From: Desulfosporosinus sp.
GTDB lineage: Bacteria; Bacillota; Desulfitobacteriia; Desulfitobacteriales; Desulfitobacteriaceae
Assembly (NCBI GenBank): GCA_003513495.1
Contig: DOPM01000005.1
Coordinates: 1 to 15,921 of the forward strand
Direction: 5' to 3'
Length of the DNA stretch: 15,921 nucleotides
The notes below the pieces were generated by a model. That model was not told where the DNA came from. It did not search any database and worked only from the letters and a program-made list of their open reading frames with translations. This document shows, one piece after another, positions 1 to 6,131 of the stretch. How positions within the stretch are numbered: position 1 is the stretch's first letter; each line of letters opens with the position of its first letter. The translations under genes were made by a program, and so were the position numbers.

Positions 1-1037
1 TAGCGTCCATCATCGGTAAGTGAGCTTACAGAAACAATTTTCAACTCACTCGATACAGGTGTTACCTGACCAGCAGCAACGCCAACACGAATACCTTCAG
101 GAACGACAGCTGTACCACCGAGAGCAGTTACAACAGCGCCAACTGGAGATTTGCTGTATGTGAAAGCTGCAGCAGCAGGAACGGATTTGCTATCTGTGAG
201 TACGATAGCGGATTTGGTTTGAGCTGCAAGTGGAGCACCTGCAAGAGCATCAATACCAGTTTGTCCATTAGCGACATACACGTTGTCAAATTCAATGCTA
301 GCTGCGAAGTCTTGGATAACTTGGTTGTTGGTGTCATAAGCAGTCATACCAAAGTGACGAGTCGCACCTGGAAGTGCAGCTACTACTGCATCACTGATGA
401 CGCCTGTTCCACCGATAACATCACTGGTTGTAACGCCAGCGCTTGCTAAGTAGGAAGCGACGCTTGAAGGAAGTGCATTTTTATTCGTTAAGAGAATTGG
501 TTGGTTAGCAGCAGCGGCTATGGATGCAATGGAGAGTGCATCTGGCACAGTGTTAGCGATGGCTACTTTGGTAACGCCTGTCATTTTCTTAGCGATGTTG
601 ACGGATGTTTCAGCACGGTCAAATCCACCTAGTTCAATAACTTCCATACCCATAGCTTTTAACTCATCGATAACACCCTGTTTAATAACAGCAGTTCCGC
701 TTGTTACATAAACGGTTTTAACCGCAAGTTTGGTGAGCTCAGCTTTAGTAGAAGCGTTCAGTGTGTTTCCAGCTCCGGTCAACAGGATAGGAGCTTGTAA
801 GGAAGCAGCTAGAGGACCAGCGGTTAATGCATCAACCATACCATAAGAGGTTGAGGATGCAAGAATTGCTTTACCGGTATAACCGGTTTGTTCAGCAATT
901 TGCACAGCAGTTTGTTCAGCAGTTACACCAGCGATACGGGTTGGAACTGGTGAAGCAGCGAAAACATTAAAAGGGATCATGCTTAATGTCATACCTGCGA
1001 TAGCTAGGGTTGCTAAAGCTTTTTTAGTTTTCTTCAT
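1..1037 (-). CDS. Secreted cell wall-binding repeat (CWB2) protein, C-terminus cut by window edge
   Basis: The reading frame is open from an ATG at 1037 to the left edge, giving 345 codons with no stop. Residues 1-27 are a Sec signal peptide (MKKTKKALATLA start, cleavage near VFA-AS). Three CWB2 repeats follow, at roughly residues 32-125, 137-223 and 230-315. Their hallmarks are DALTAGPLAA with APILLT, DALSIASIAAA with QPILLT, and DALAGAPLAA with SAIVLT. In this family such repeats anchor exported proteins to the Gram-positive wall through anionic wall polymers. The part after residue 320 starts a different region that is cut off, so the effector function is unknown. The site GAGAGGAG lies 11 nt before the ATG. 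The gene is transcribed away from everything else and has a leader of about 265 nt. It could be an S-layer-type surface protein, but that is inference. Confidence 0.9.
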   Translation of the reverse strand, partial: MKKTKKALATLAIAGMTLSMIPFNVFAASPVPTRIAGVTAEQTAVQIAEQTGYTGKAILASSTSYGMVDALTAGPLAASLQAPILLTGAGNTLNASTKAELTKLAVKTVYVTSGTAVIKQGVIDELKAMGMEVIELGGFDRAETSVNIAKKMTGVTKVAIANTVPDALSIASIAAAANQPILLTNKNALPSSVASYLASAGVTTSDVIGGTGVISDAVVAALPGATRHFGMTAYDTNNQVIQDFAASIEFDNVYVANGQTGIDALAGAPLAAQTKSAIVLTDSKSVPAAAAFTYSKSPVGAVVTALGGTAVVPEGIRVGVAAGQVTPVSSELKIVSVSSLTDDGR

Positions 1038-1173
1038 GTAATGAATTACTCCTCTCAAATTTGAACAGTTTTTAATCAGTGGACTATGGTTCCTTATAGA
1101 GATGCCTTTTCGCTCCTCCTCCTCTCTTAAAAGAAGTTAAATGTTTAGACATTGCGCATTATCTAAAAATATT

Positions 1174-1228
1174 CCACTGGATTTCATGGAAGCGTCCCTC
1201 CCTGAAAATGCTATTTTCAGCCCAGTGG
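1174..1228 (-). ncRNA. Predicted three-way-junction RNA in the CWB2 leader
   Basis: Read on the minus strand, CCACTGG (1228-1222) pairs with CCAGTGG (1180-1174) to close a junction. Inside it are a perfect 8-bp hairpin, CTGAAAAT-AGC-ATTTTCAG (1220-1202), and directly after it a 5-bp hairpin, GGAGG-GACG-CTTCC (1201-1188). A 7-nt single strand (ATGAAAT) joins back to the closing stem. All three helices are fully paired, with one G-U. A further hairpin, TTTAGA/TCTAAA (1167-1144), lies downstream. I do not recognise a known riboswitch class. The element may be a regulatory or mRNA-stabilising leader. Confidence 0.45.
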
Positions 1229-1309
1229 GTACTTTTTAGAGCAAAATAAAGGCAAGAAAATAAAACGTTGGATTATTTGGTCATTTTTCTTTTGCCGTAA
1301 ATAGAGATT

Positions 1310-1338
1310 AACATAGTGAACCATAAATTACATTTCAA
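1310..1338 (-). promoter_or_regulatory. Candidate promoter of the CWB2 gene
   Basis: On the minus strand TTGAAA (1338-1333) and TATGTT (1315-1310) are separated by exactly 17 bp, a fair SigA-type match (5/6 and 4/6). It would start transcription near 1303, leaving an untranslated leader of about 265 nt that includes the folded region at 1174-1228. Confidence 0.45.
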
Positions 1339-1548
1339 TTATATTGGGTGAATTTCCATTAATTATTTAAAACAAGAATATTTTCGTATGTCCTCCGAAC
1401 CAGATATCACTCTATTTATATGAAATAAAATAATTCTATGGTTAAAAGATACAATGCAAATATAGTTTCAGCACTAACTTAGCTGTTAATTGTCAATGAA
1501 GTCTCCTCTGTATCAGATACATGAAAAATTTGACCTCATCAAAGTAAC

Positions 1549-1577
1549 TTTACATCTGAAACGACATCTGTTAGAAT
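1549..1577 (+). promoter_or_regulatory. Promoter of the small lipoprotein gene
   Basis: TTTACA (1549-1554) and TAGAAT (1572-1577) lie 17 bp apart, each 5/6 to the SigA consensus. The spacer holds a direct repeat, ACATCTG at 1552-1558 and 1564-1570. A perfect inverted repeat, TGTATC-A-GATACA, sits upstream at 1509-1521. Either could bind a regulator. The rest of 1230-1500 is AT-rich and shows nothing else I can support. Confidence 0.65.
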
Positions 1578-1611
1578 CTACCATGTATAAAGGGAGGAGG
1601 CATTAAAACAA

Positions 1612-2013
1612 ATGTCAAAACGCAAATGGTTAGTAATAATAGGTTTAATAACAATGTTTCTTTTTCTTACAGGTTGTTCTGATTCCAAATCAACTCAAGA
1701 GAAAAATGGACCTAATCTTGGAACAGAATTGAAAGAAGAAAAACCACAGCCTACGAATAAACTTGAGAGTGATGATGACCTAAAGAAACAACTCGAGTCG
1801 GAAAAAGGAATTGAACGCGTTATGGTTCAGGTAGTAGAAGGAGAACAACGTGCTGTCAACGTTGATATTGAAATAAATAATGAGCAGGAACTGTCGGTAG
1901 ACCAAGTTGTGGAGAAATACAGCAAGGTGATTAAAGAAAATTATCCTGATCGAACCATAGATATCATAGTTGCTAAAGAGGGAAAATTGCTAAAGCAAGC
2001 TACATTAAAATAA
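1612..2013 (+). CDS. Small lipoprotein of unknown function
   Basis: The product is 133 residues. Residues 1-22 form a lipoprotein signal: MSKRK, a hydrophobic stretch, then the lipobox LTGC with Cys22 as the lipidation site, so the mature protein should be tethered to the outer face of the membrane. A charged, Lys/Glu-rich linker (about 23-60) leads to a small alpha/beta-looking domain (about 62-133) with alternating hydrophobic residues (RVMVQVVEG, VDIEI, IDIIVAKEG). I do not recognise the family. The ATG start is supported by AGGGAGGAGG at 1591-1600 and a near-consensus promoter upstream. The gene ends 139 bp before the TolC-like gene, which has its own promoter, so the two need not be one operon. 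Confidence 0.85.
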   Translation: MSKRKWLVIIGLITMFLFLTGCSDSKSTQEKNGPNLGTELKEEKPQPTNKLESDDDLKKQLESEKGIERVMVQVVEGEQRAVNVDIEINNEQELSVDQVVEKYSKVIKENYPDRTIDIIVAKEGKLLKQATLK

Positions 2014-2046
2014 GTATTAAGATAATAGTTCGCACTGCGAATAAAA

Positions 2047-2076
2047 GGGGTCTTTCGCCTTTAGGGCGAAGAGCCT
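2047..2076 (+). other. Imperfect hairpin downstream of the lipoprotein gene
   Basis: TTTCGCC and GGCGAAG-type arms around a short TTTAG loop give a core of about 7 bp with extra wobble pairs outside (GGTC.../...GAGCC). No T-run follows, so it is at best a weak terminator or an mRNA 3'-end stabiliser. Confidence 0.3.
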
Positions 2077-2090
2077 CTGTCGAATTACAA

Positions 2091-2119
2091 TTGACATCAG
2101 AAAACTTGTAAACTACAAT
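2091..2119 (+). promoter_or_regulatory. Promoter of the TolC-like gene
   Basis: A perfect TTGACA (2091-2096) and TACAAT (2114-2119, 5/6) lie 17 bp apart. The -35 region continues as TTGACATCAGAAA, resembling the -35 region of the preceding gene and the sequence at 3526-3538. The small inverted repeat TTGTA-AAC-TACAA (2106-2118) overlaps the -10 region. Confidence 0.75.
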
Positions 2120-2152
2120 AAGCACATAGGTATCAGGAAAGGGAGTTTACAT

Positions 2153-3328
2153 ATGAAAAAACTAGTTGGAGTATCACTATTATCAGCCATGTTAATTTTG
2201 GGGCAACCTTTTATGGCCTTTGCTGACAGTACGGGATCGAGAACAATAACCTTTGAAGATCTTAAAGGTATCATCACTAAGCACAATTTGGAGGTTCAAA
2301 TTAATGAGAACGAACGACTTAAATCTTATATCGATTTTACGGGTCTTAAGAGAGATATTAACGACTTAGAGGATGAGCTCGAAGAGATAAATACCCAAAG
2401 GGATCAGTTAAGAGCCGCGGGGGCTGACTCTAGCATTATTGCCCAACTAGGTTCTGTTAAAAGAGGGTTACTAGATGCACTTAAGCAACTGGAACGTACT
2501 CAAGTTGATCGACCTACCTTAGAAGCTATGTATGATCTTAAAGCCTCGGTAAACAATGACACACTGATACGTAAAGCAGAAAGCAAATACATAGAATATA
2601 ATCAGTCGAAGTTGGATTCCTCTAGTCTTTCCATGGCAATGGATACCATGCAAAATCAATTAGTAGCGATGCAGTTGCAAGAGAGCTTGGGTCTGGTATC
2701 CCGCAATAGTATGAATGATCTAAAGACAACGTTAGTTGATATGCAAACTAAACTTGAAAGTACAAAGTTTCTACAGGATTCCAAAGAACGTGAAATAAAA
2801 AATCTGATCAATGATCAGGGTAATGACGTGGTAATTGCAAGTATTCCCTTGGATAAAATAGAATTTAGTATTAAAGATAAAGAAGCAGATTTAAAAATGG
2901 CTCTGGAAAACAGTTATTCGATAAAATTAATAGAACAACAGATTGTAATCTCCCAATCTGCCCTTGATAGAGCAAAAAAAGATAATGGAGTCTCATCTAA
3001 ACAATATAAGAAGGCTGCTTATGATCTATCCAATGCGAATTTAAAGCATACCCAGACGAAAGACACGTTAACTACAGCCTATTATTCCATGGTTGACAAC
3101 ATTGCAAGAGTGCAAAGCGATCTTCGTTTAGCAGAACAGAGCCTTGCGGATCAAAAAATAAAGCTTTCAGAAGCTCAACTTAAGATGGGGTTAGGGATGC
3201 TTTCTAAGTTAGACATGGATAAAGCAACCACGGATTATCAGGCCCAAGAAAATACGGTCAAGACAAAACAAATCGATTTGTTTAATGCTAAGAGCAATTA
3301 CGAGTGGTTTTTGAAAGGAATGTCTTGA
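2153..3328 (+). CDS. Secreted coiled-coil protein, TolC-like
   Basis: The product is 391 residues. Residues 1-24 are a Sec signal peptide ending AFA before Asp25, with no lipobox. The rest is almost entirely charged, heptad-like alpha helix. The C-terminal part (about residues 240-388) has the TolC/OEP pattern: a Leu/Ala-rich helix with ALENSYSIKLIEQQI, long helices with LRLAEQSLADQKIKLSEAQLKMGLG, then a closing helix ending LFNAKSNYEWFLKG. It is a little shorter than typical TolC proteins (about 420-490), and beta-barrel strands are not evident to me. TolC forms the outer-membrane duct of tripartite pumps. In a single-membrane host it may act as a wall-spanning or structural partner. The AAGGGAG site lies 7 nt before the ATG. 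The RND adaptor and pump lie 5 kb downstream on the same strand. Confidence 0.65.
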   Translation: MKKLVGVSLLSAMLILGQPFMAFADSTGSRTITFEDLKGIITKHNLEVQINENERLKSYIDFTGLKRDINDLEDELEEINTQRDQLRAAGADSSIIAQLGSVKRGLLDALKQLERTQVDRPTLEAMYDLKASVNNDTLIRKAESKYIEYNQSKLDSSSLSMAMDTMQNQLVAMQLQESLGLVSRNSMNDLKTTLVDMQTKLESTKFLQDSKEREIKNLINDQGNDVVIASIPLDKIEFSIKDKEADLKMALENSYSIKLIEQQIVISQSALDRAKKDNGVSSKQYKKAAYDLSNANLKHTQTKDTLTTAYYSMVDNIARVQSDLRLAEQSLADQKIKLSEAQLKMGLGMLSKLDMDKATTDYQAQENTVKTKQIDLFNAKSNYEWFLKGMS

Positions 3329-3461
3329 TTATTCAAAGCAAATATCCATATATCCACAATCTTCGGACGATATCAGTGGATTTATCTTGACTTTCGTAAT
3401 CTTTAGTGCTAATTTTATTTTGTAAGTCATAAGACCCTTTGAACCATTGACTTGCGCAATT

Positions 3462-3490
3462 AGGACCTCCGGACGCGGGGGTCCTTTAAT
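3462..3490 (+). terminator. Hairpin after the TolC-like gene, probable terminator
   Basis: AGGACCTCC (3462-3470) pairs with GGGGGTCCT (3477-3485) over 9 bp with one G-U, around a 6-nt loop. The following TTTAAT tract is short, so termination may be incomplete. Confidence 0.5.
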
Positions 3491-3517
3491 ATGCCTTTAT
3501 TTAGAAATCCTCGAAAT

Positions 3518-3532
3518 ATGTAAACTTTACAT
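3518..3532. promoter_or_regulatory. Perfect inverted repeat ATGTAAA-C-TTTACAT
   Basis: A 15-bp perfect inverted repeat lies in the spacer between the TolC-like gene and the helicase. Its right arm is part of the TTTACATCAGTAA sequence that resembles the two promoters upstream. It may be an operator. No good -10 follows at the right distance. The rest of 3533-3640 is purine-rich with a 14-bp palindrome, AAAAGAATTCTTTT (3619-3632), and shows nothing else. Confidence 0.3.
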
Positions 3533-3644
3533 CAGTAACAGTGAATAGTTACGTGAGTAGGGGTAAAATTAAAGTTAAGAAGTTTAAGAAGAGTTAAGCA
3601 CAGGAAGGATAGGACAGGAAAAGAATTCTTTTACGTTAGAGCGC

Positions 3645-3673
3645 TTTCTAATTATGGATAACTATGGTATAAT
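3645..3673 (+). promoter_or_regulatory. Extended -10 promoter of the RNA helicase
   Basis: A perfect TATAAT (3668-3673) is preceded by TGG, making an extended -10. The -35 (TTTCTA, 3645-3650, 17 bp away) is weak, as is common for extended -10 promoters. Predicted transcription start is near 3680. Confidence 0.6.
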
Positions 3674-3679
3674 ATATAG

Positions 3680-3867
3680 TTGGTGCCATAAGCGTCTATT
3701 CCCTCGTTGGCGAAACTCACGCGCTATCGCGGATGTTCTGTTTCGGCGGTAAGTTAATTGATAGATTAATAAAGATTTTTTCTTCACAGTTATTGTTCGC
3801 AGTTATAGATAAGGACGCAATTGGAAAACTTAAAGAATATAACAAACAAAAAAGGAGACTGAACGTA
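3680..3867 (+). ncRNA. Structured 5' leader of the RNA helicase mRNA
   Basis: About 190 nt separate the predicted start of transcription from the TTG start codon. CGAAAC (3711-3716) pairs with GTTTCG (3740-3745) and encloses a perfect CGCG-CTAT-CGCG hairpin (3720-3731). A weak A-U hairpin and a T-run (near 3778-3784) follow, then an A-rich stretch up to the ribosome site. Long structured leaders are common on cold-inducible helicase mRNAs; that role here is inference. Confidence 0.35.
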
Positions 3868-5358
3868 TTGGCGACATTTGCAGAATTAGGATTAAGCGAG
3901 TCTATTATTCGATCGATAGTAAACATGGGGTTTGAAGAAACAACCCCTATTCAAGAACAGACGATTCCCATTGCCATGGAGGGCAGAGATCTTATTGGGC
4001 AGGCCCAAACTGGAACGGGGAAAACAGCGGCTTACGGTATTCCCTTAGCGGAGAGGATTTCAGGGCAAGCTGAGCATATTCAGGGGATTGTTCTAGCCCC
4101 TACTCGAGAATTAGCCGTGCAAGTAGCGGAGGAACTAAATAAGATTGGCCAGTTTAAACGGATCCATGCCTTACCTATTTACGGAGGACAGGGCATCGAT
4201 TGGCAGATCCGGGCTCTTAAGAAGAGACCCCATATCATTGTAGCAACCCCAGGACGTCTAATGGATCACATGAGACGAAAGACGATTCGTCTTAATGATA
4301 TTAAGATCGTTGTTCTGGACGAAGCAGATGAGATGTTGAACATGGGCTTCTTAGATGATATCGAAACGATTCTCAAGGAAATCCCAGAAGAACGTCAAAC
4401 CTTGCTCTTCTCGGCTACCATGCCCAGACAGATTCAAAATATCGCTCAGCGGTTTATGCAACAGCCTCAGCTGATTAGTATTAAAGCAACAGGGGTTACG
4501 GTTTCAGATATTGAACAGCATTATATTGAGGTTACTGAAAGACTGAAGTTTGATGTTTTATCCCGACTATTAGACATTCAATCCCCAGATCTGTCCATTG
4601 TCTTCGCACGAACGAAGCGTCGCGTAGATGAGATTTCTGAGGCCTTAAGCAAACGCGGTTATTCCGCAGAAGGAATTCACGGTGACTTGACTCAAAGCAA
4701 GAGAGACAGCGTCTTGAGACAGTTTAAAGACGGCACTATCGAAGTTTTGGTCGCTACCGACGTTGCTGCACGGGGACTCGATATTAGCGGCGTAACCCAC
4801 GTCTTCAACTTTGACATCCCTCAAGATCCCGAAAGTTACGTCCATCGAGTCGGCCGTACGGGTAGGGCTGGAAAATCAGGTTTAGCAATTACCTTAGTCA
4901 CTCCTCGGGAGATAGGTATGCTGCGACTGATTGAATCCGTAATTAAACGCAGAATCATACGTAAACCGATTCCGACTATCGTGGAAGCCGTCCAAGGTCA
5001 GCAGCGCTTAACCATGACAGAGATCTTACGTGTTATCGCCGAAGAAGATATCGAGAAGTATAAAGGCGTAGCTGAAGAGTTACTGGCAGAAAACGATTCT
5101 GTGACCCTTTTATCTGCAGCCCTAAAGATCATCACTAAAGAACCTGATAACGTCGAAGTTCGCTTGACAGAAGCCGCTCCCGTTCGGGCAAGAGGCATGG
5201 GCAATAGACGTCCTATGGGAAATAATGCTAGACCTCAGCAAGGAAACTATCGCGACGGCTATGGTCAAAAAGCGGATACCTGGTCGAGGAGAAAAGGCAA
5301 CGATTTCCGTGGCGGATCCGGGGGTCAAAGAGGCAGAGATAACATGAGAAACGGATAA
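3868..5358 (+). CDS. cshA: DEAD-box ATP-dependent RNA helicase, CshA type
   Basis: This is an ATP-dependent RNA-unwinding enzyme; CshA works in mRNA turnover and cold adaptation. I place the start at TTG 3868: AAAGGAG (3851-3857) is 10 nt upstream, and the family begins at this point (MATFAELGLSE, 496 residues). The frame stays open back to 3733, but that part lies in the leader. Motifs in order: Q motif GFEETTPIQ (21-29), Walker A AQTGTGKT (46-53), PTRELA (78-83), TPGR (127-130), DEAD (151-154), SAT (182-184), ATDVAARGLD (296-305), HRVGRTGR (326-333). After residue about 390 comes the dimerisation-type region seen in CshA (AEELLAENDSVTLL), and then an Arg/Gly/Asn-rich tail from about 455 that probably binds RNA. 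All catalytic motifs are intact. It is monocistronic, with its own promoter and terminator. Confidence 0.93.
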   Translation: MATFAELGLSESIIRSIVNMGFEETTPIQEQTIPIAMEGRDLIGQAQTGTGKTAAYGIPLAERISGQAEHIQGIVLAPTRELAVQVAEELNKIGQFKRIHALPIYGGQGIDWQIRALKKRPHIIVATPGRLMDHMRRKTIRLNDIKIVVLDEADEMLNMGFLDDIETILKEIPEERQTLLFSATMPRQIQNIAQRFMQQPQLISIKATGVTVSDIEQHYIEVTERLKFDVLSRLLDIQSPDLSIVFARTKRRVDEISEALSKRGYSAEGIHGDLTQSKRDSVLRQFKDGTIEVLVATDVAARGLDISGVTHVFNFDIPQDPESYVHRVGRTGRAGKSGLAITLVTPREIGMLRLIESVIKRRIIRKPIPTIVEAVQGQQRLTMTEILRVIAEEDIEKYKGVAEELLAENDSVTLLSAALKIITKEPDNVEVRLTEAAPVRARGMGNRRPMGNNARPQQGNYRDGYGQKADTWSRRKGNDFRGGSGGQRGRDNMRNG

Positions 5359-5376
5359 GGATAATAGGTTGATATT

Positions 5377-5412
5377 AAGGAAAAGGTTGTTTACGGCCTT
5401 TTCCTTTATATT
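5377..5412 (+). terminator. Rho-independent terminator of the helicase gene
   Basis: AAGGAAAAGG (5377-5386) pairs perfectly with CCTTTTCCTT (5397-5406) around a 10-nt loop, followed by TATATTT. It lies 18 bp after the stop codon. Confidence 0.8.
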
Positions 5413-5427
5413 TGGGCAAGATTTATC

Positions 5428-5456
5428 TTGTTGGTACAGCTTTAGGATGTTATAAT
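5428..5456 (+). promoter_or_regulatory. Extended -10 promoter of the coiled-coil gene
   Basis: TATAAT (5451-5456) is preceded by TGT, an extended -10. A weak -35, TTGTTG (5428-5433), lies 17 bp upstream. Transcription would begin near 5463, so the ribosome site lies at the very 5' end of a leader of about 17 nt. Confidence 0.6.
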
Positions 5457-5479
5457 TTTGCGAGAGAGGTGGTGAGACT

Positions 5480-5791
5480 GTGGAAAAAGAAAGTCAAAGA
5501 ACACTTGAGTTAATACTCAAAAAGCTTAATGAGTTAGACTCTAAAGTGGATAATCTAGACTTTAAAGTAGATAATCTAGATACTAGAGTGAATAGCTTAG
5601 AATCTAAGATGGATTTAAGAATGGACAGTTTAGAGTTAAGACAAAATGAGATATATTTAGTTGTAAAGGCTATAGAACATAACAGTCAAGTACATAGAGC
5701 TGAGGTTGATAATCTGAAGTATACTATAAGTAATTTGGAAGGAACCATAAATACCATTGGCGACGTAATAACAAAACGGAAGGCGATATAA
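5480..5791 (+). CDS. Small heptad-repeat coiled-coil protein
   Basis: The product is 103 residues from a GTG start, with GAGAGGTGG (5463-5471) just upstream. It is entirely hydrophilic helix with no signal peptide or membrane segment. Residues 21-41 are three consecutive heptads (KVDNLDF, KVDNLDT, RVNSLES), followed by a shifted one (KMDLRMDSLEL). Val/Met and Leu occupy the a and d positions, so it should form a parallel coiled coil. The heptads are encoded by near-identical 21-nt DNA repeats at 5543-5605, a sign of growth by tandem duplication. The function is unknown; an oligomerising or adaptor protein is possible. Flanking terminators make it a single-gene unit. Confidence 0.75.
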   Translation: MEKESQRTLELILKKLNELDSKVDNLDFKVDNLDTRVNSLESKMDLRMDSLELRQNEIYLVVKAIEHNSQVHRAEVDNLKYTISNLEGTINTIGDVITKRKAI

Positions 5792-5825
5792 TGACACATA
5801 ATAATCTAAGGTTCAGGGTGTGAAG

Positions 5826-5865
5826 ATGCTCTCTCTAGTTCGAGAAACTATGGGGGGCATTTTTT
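5826..5865 (+). terminator. Rho-independent terminator of the coiled-coil gene
   Basis: ATGCTCTCT pairs with GGGGGGCAT (several G-U pairs), with an inner TAGTT/AACTA stem around CGAGA, directly followed by six T. Confidence 0.75.
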
Positions 5866-6131
5866 AACGTATTAGATCCCATGCTGCTGCGCGGCACCAC
5901 AGATCCAATGAAAAATCCAGCGCGCCTTTGTCATTGTTACGATAGGAGCTCAAGGGCCGTGTCATTCTGCGTGTTATCCTGAAGGAGGCACAAGTGAAGG
6001 ATCTAGATCCTTCTATCGCTTAGGATGACAATACACTTTAAAAGAACTTTTAAAAAGCCAAAGGATAAACTTAACTATCTGTCGAAATCTCTAAGTCAGG
6101 GAAAGGTCTAAGAACTTGGAGGAAAGATAAC
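5866..6131 (+). other. Intergenic space ahead of the S41 protease, mostly repeat-derived
   Basis: There is no gene here. 5947-5965 (AGCTCAAGGGCCGTGTCAT) recurs almost unchanged at 8317-8335 and runs straight into the 59-bp repeat element described separately. A truncated second left end (GTGTCATTCTGCG) precedes that element. The remaining 6031-6117 holds a short AAAAG/CTTTT hairpin. I see no convincing promoter for the protease. Confidence 0.5.
5972..6030 (+). repeat. Inverted-repeat-bounded dispersed element, copy 1
   Basis: This 59-bp element has ends TGTTATCCTGA and TTAGGATGACA (inverted repeats) and a perfect 18-bp palindromic core, GAAGGATCTAGATCCTTC (5996-6013). It matches copies at 8330-8389 and, inverted, 12997-13055. 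It is REP/MITE-like and non-coding. Confidence 0.8.

Noticed and set aside
219..711. Plus-strand frames inside the CWB2 gene
   Set aside because: They are antisense shadows of a strongly supported coding region.
1174..1228. Assigning the CWB2 leader to a c-di-GMP (GEMM) riboswitch because of GGGACGC
   Set aside because: Only a 7-nt likeness. The GNRA-loop hairpin order and the remaining conserved GEMM positions are missing.
3733..3867. N-terminal extension of the helicase reading frame from ATG 3733
   Set aside because: There is no ribosome site before 3733. The region is a structured leader, family homology begins at the TTG at 3868, and AAAGGAG lies 10 nt before that TTG.
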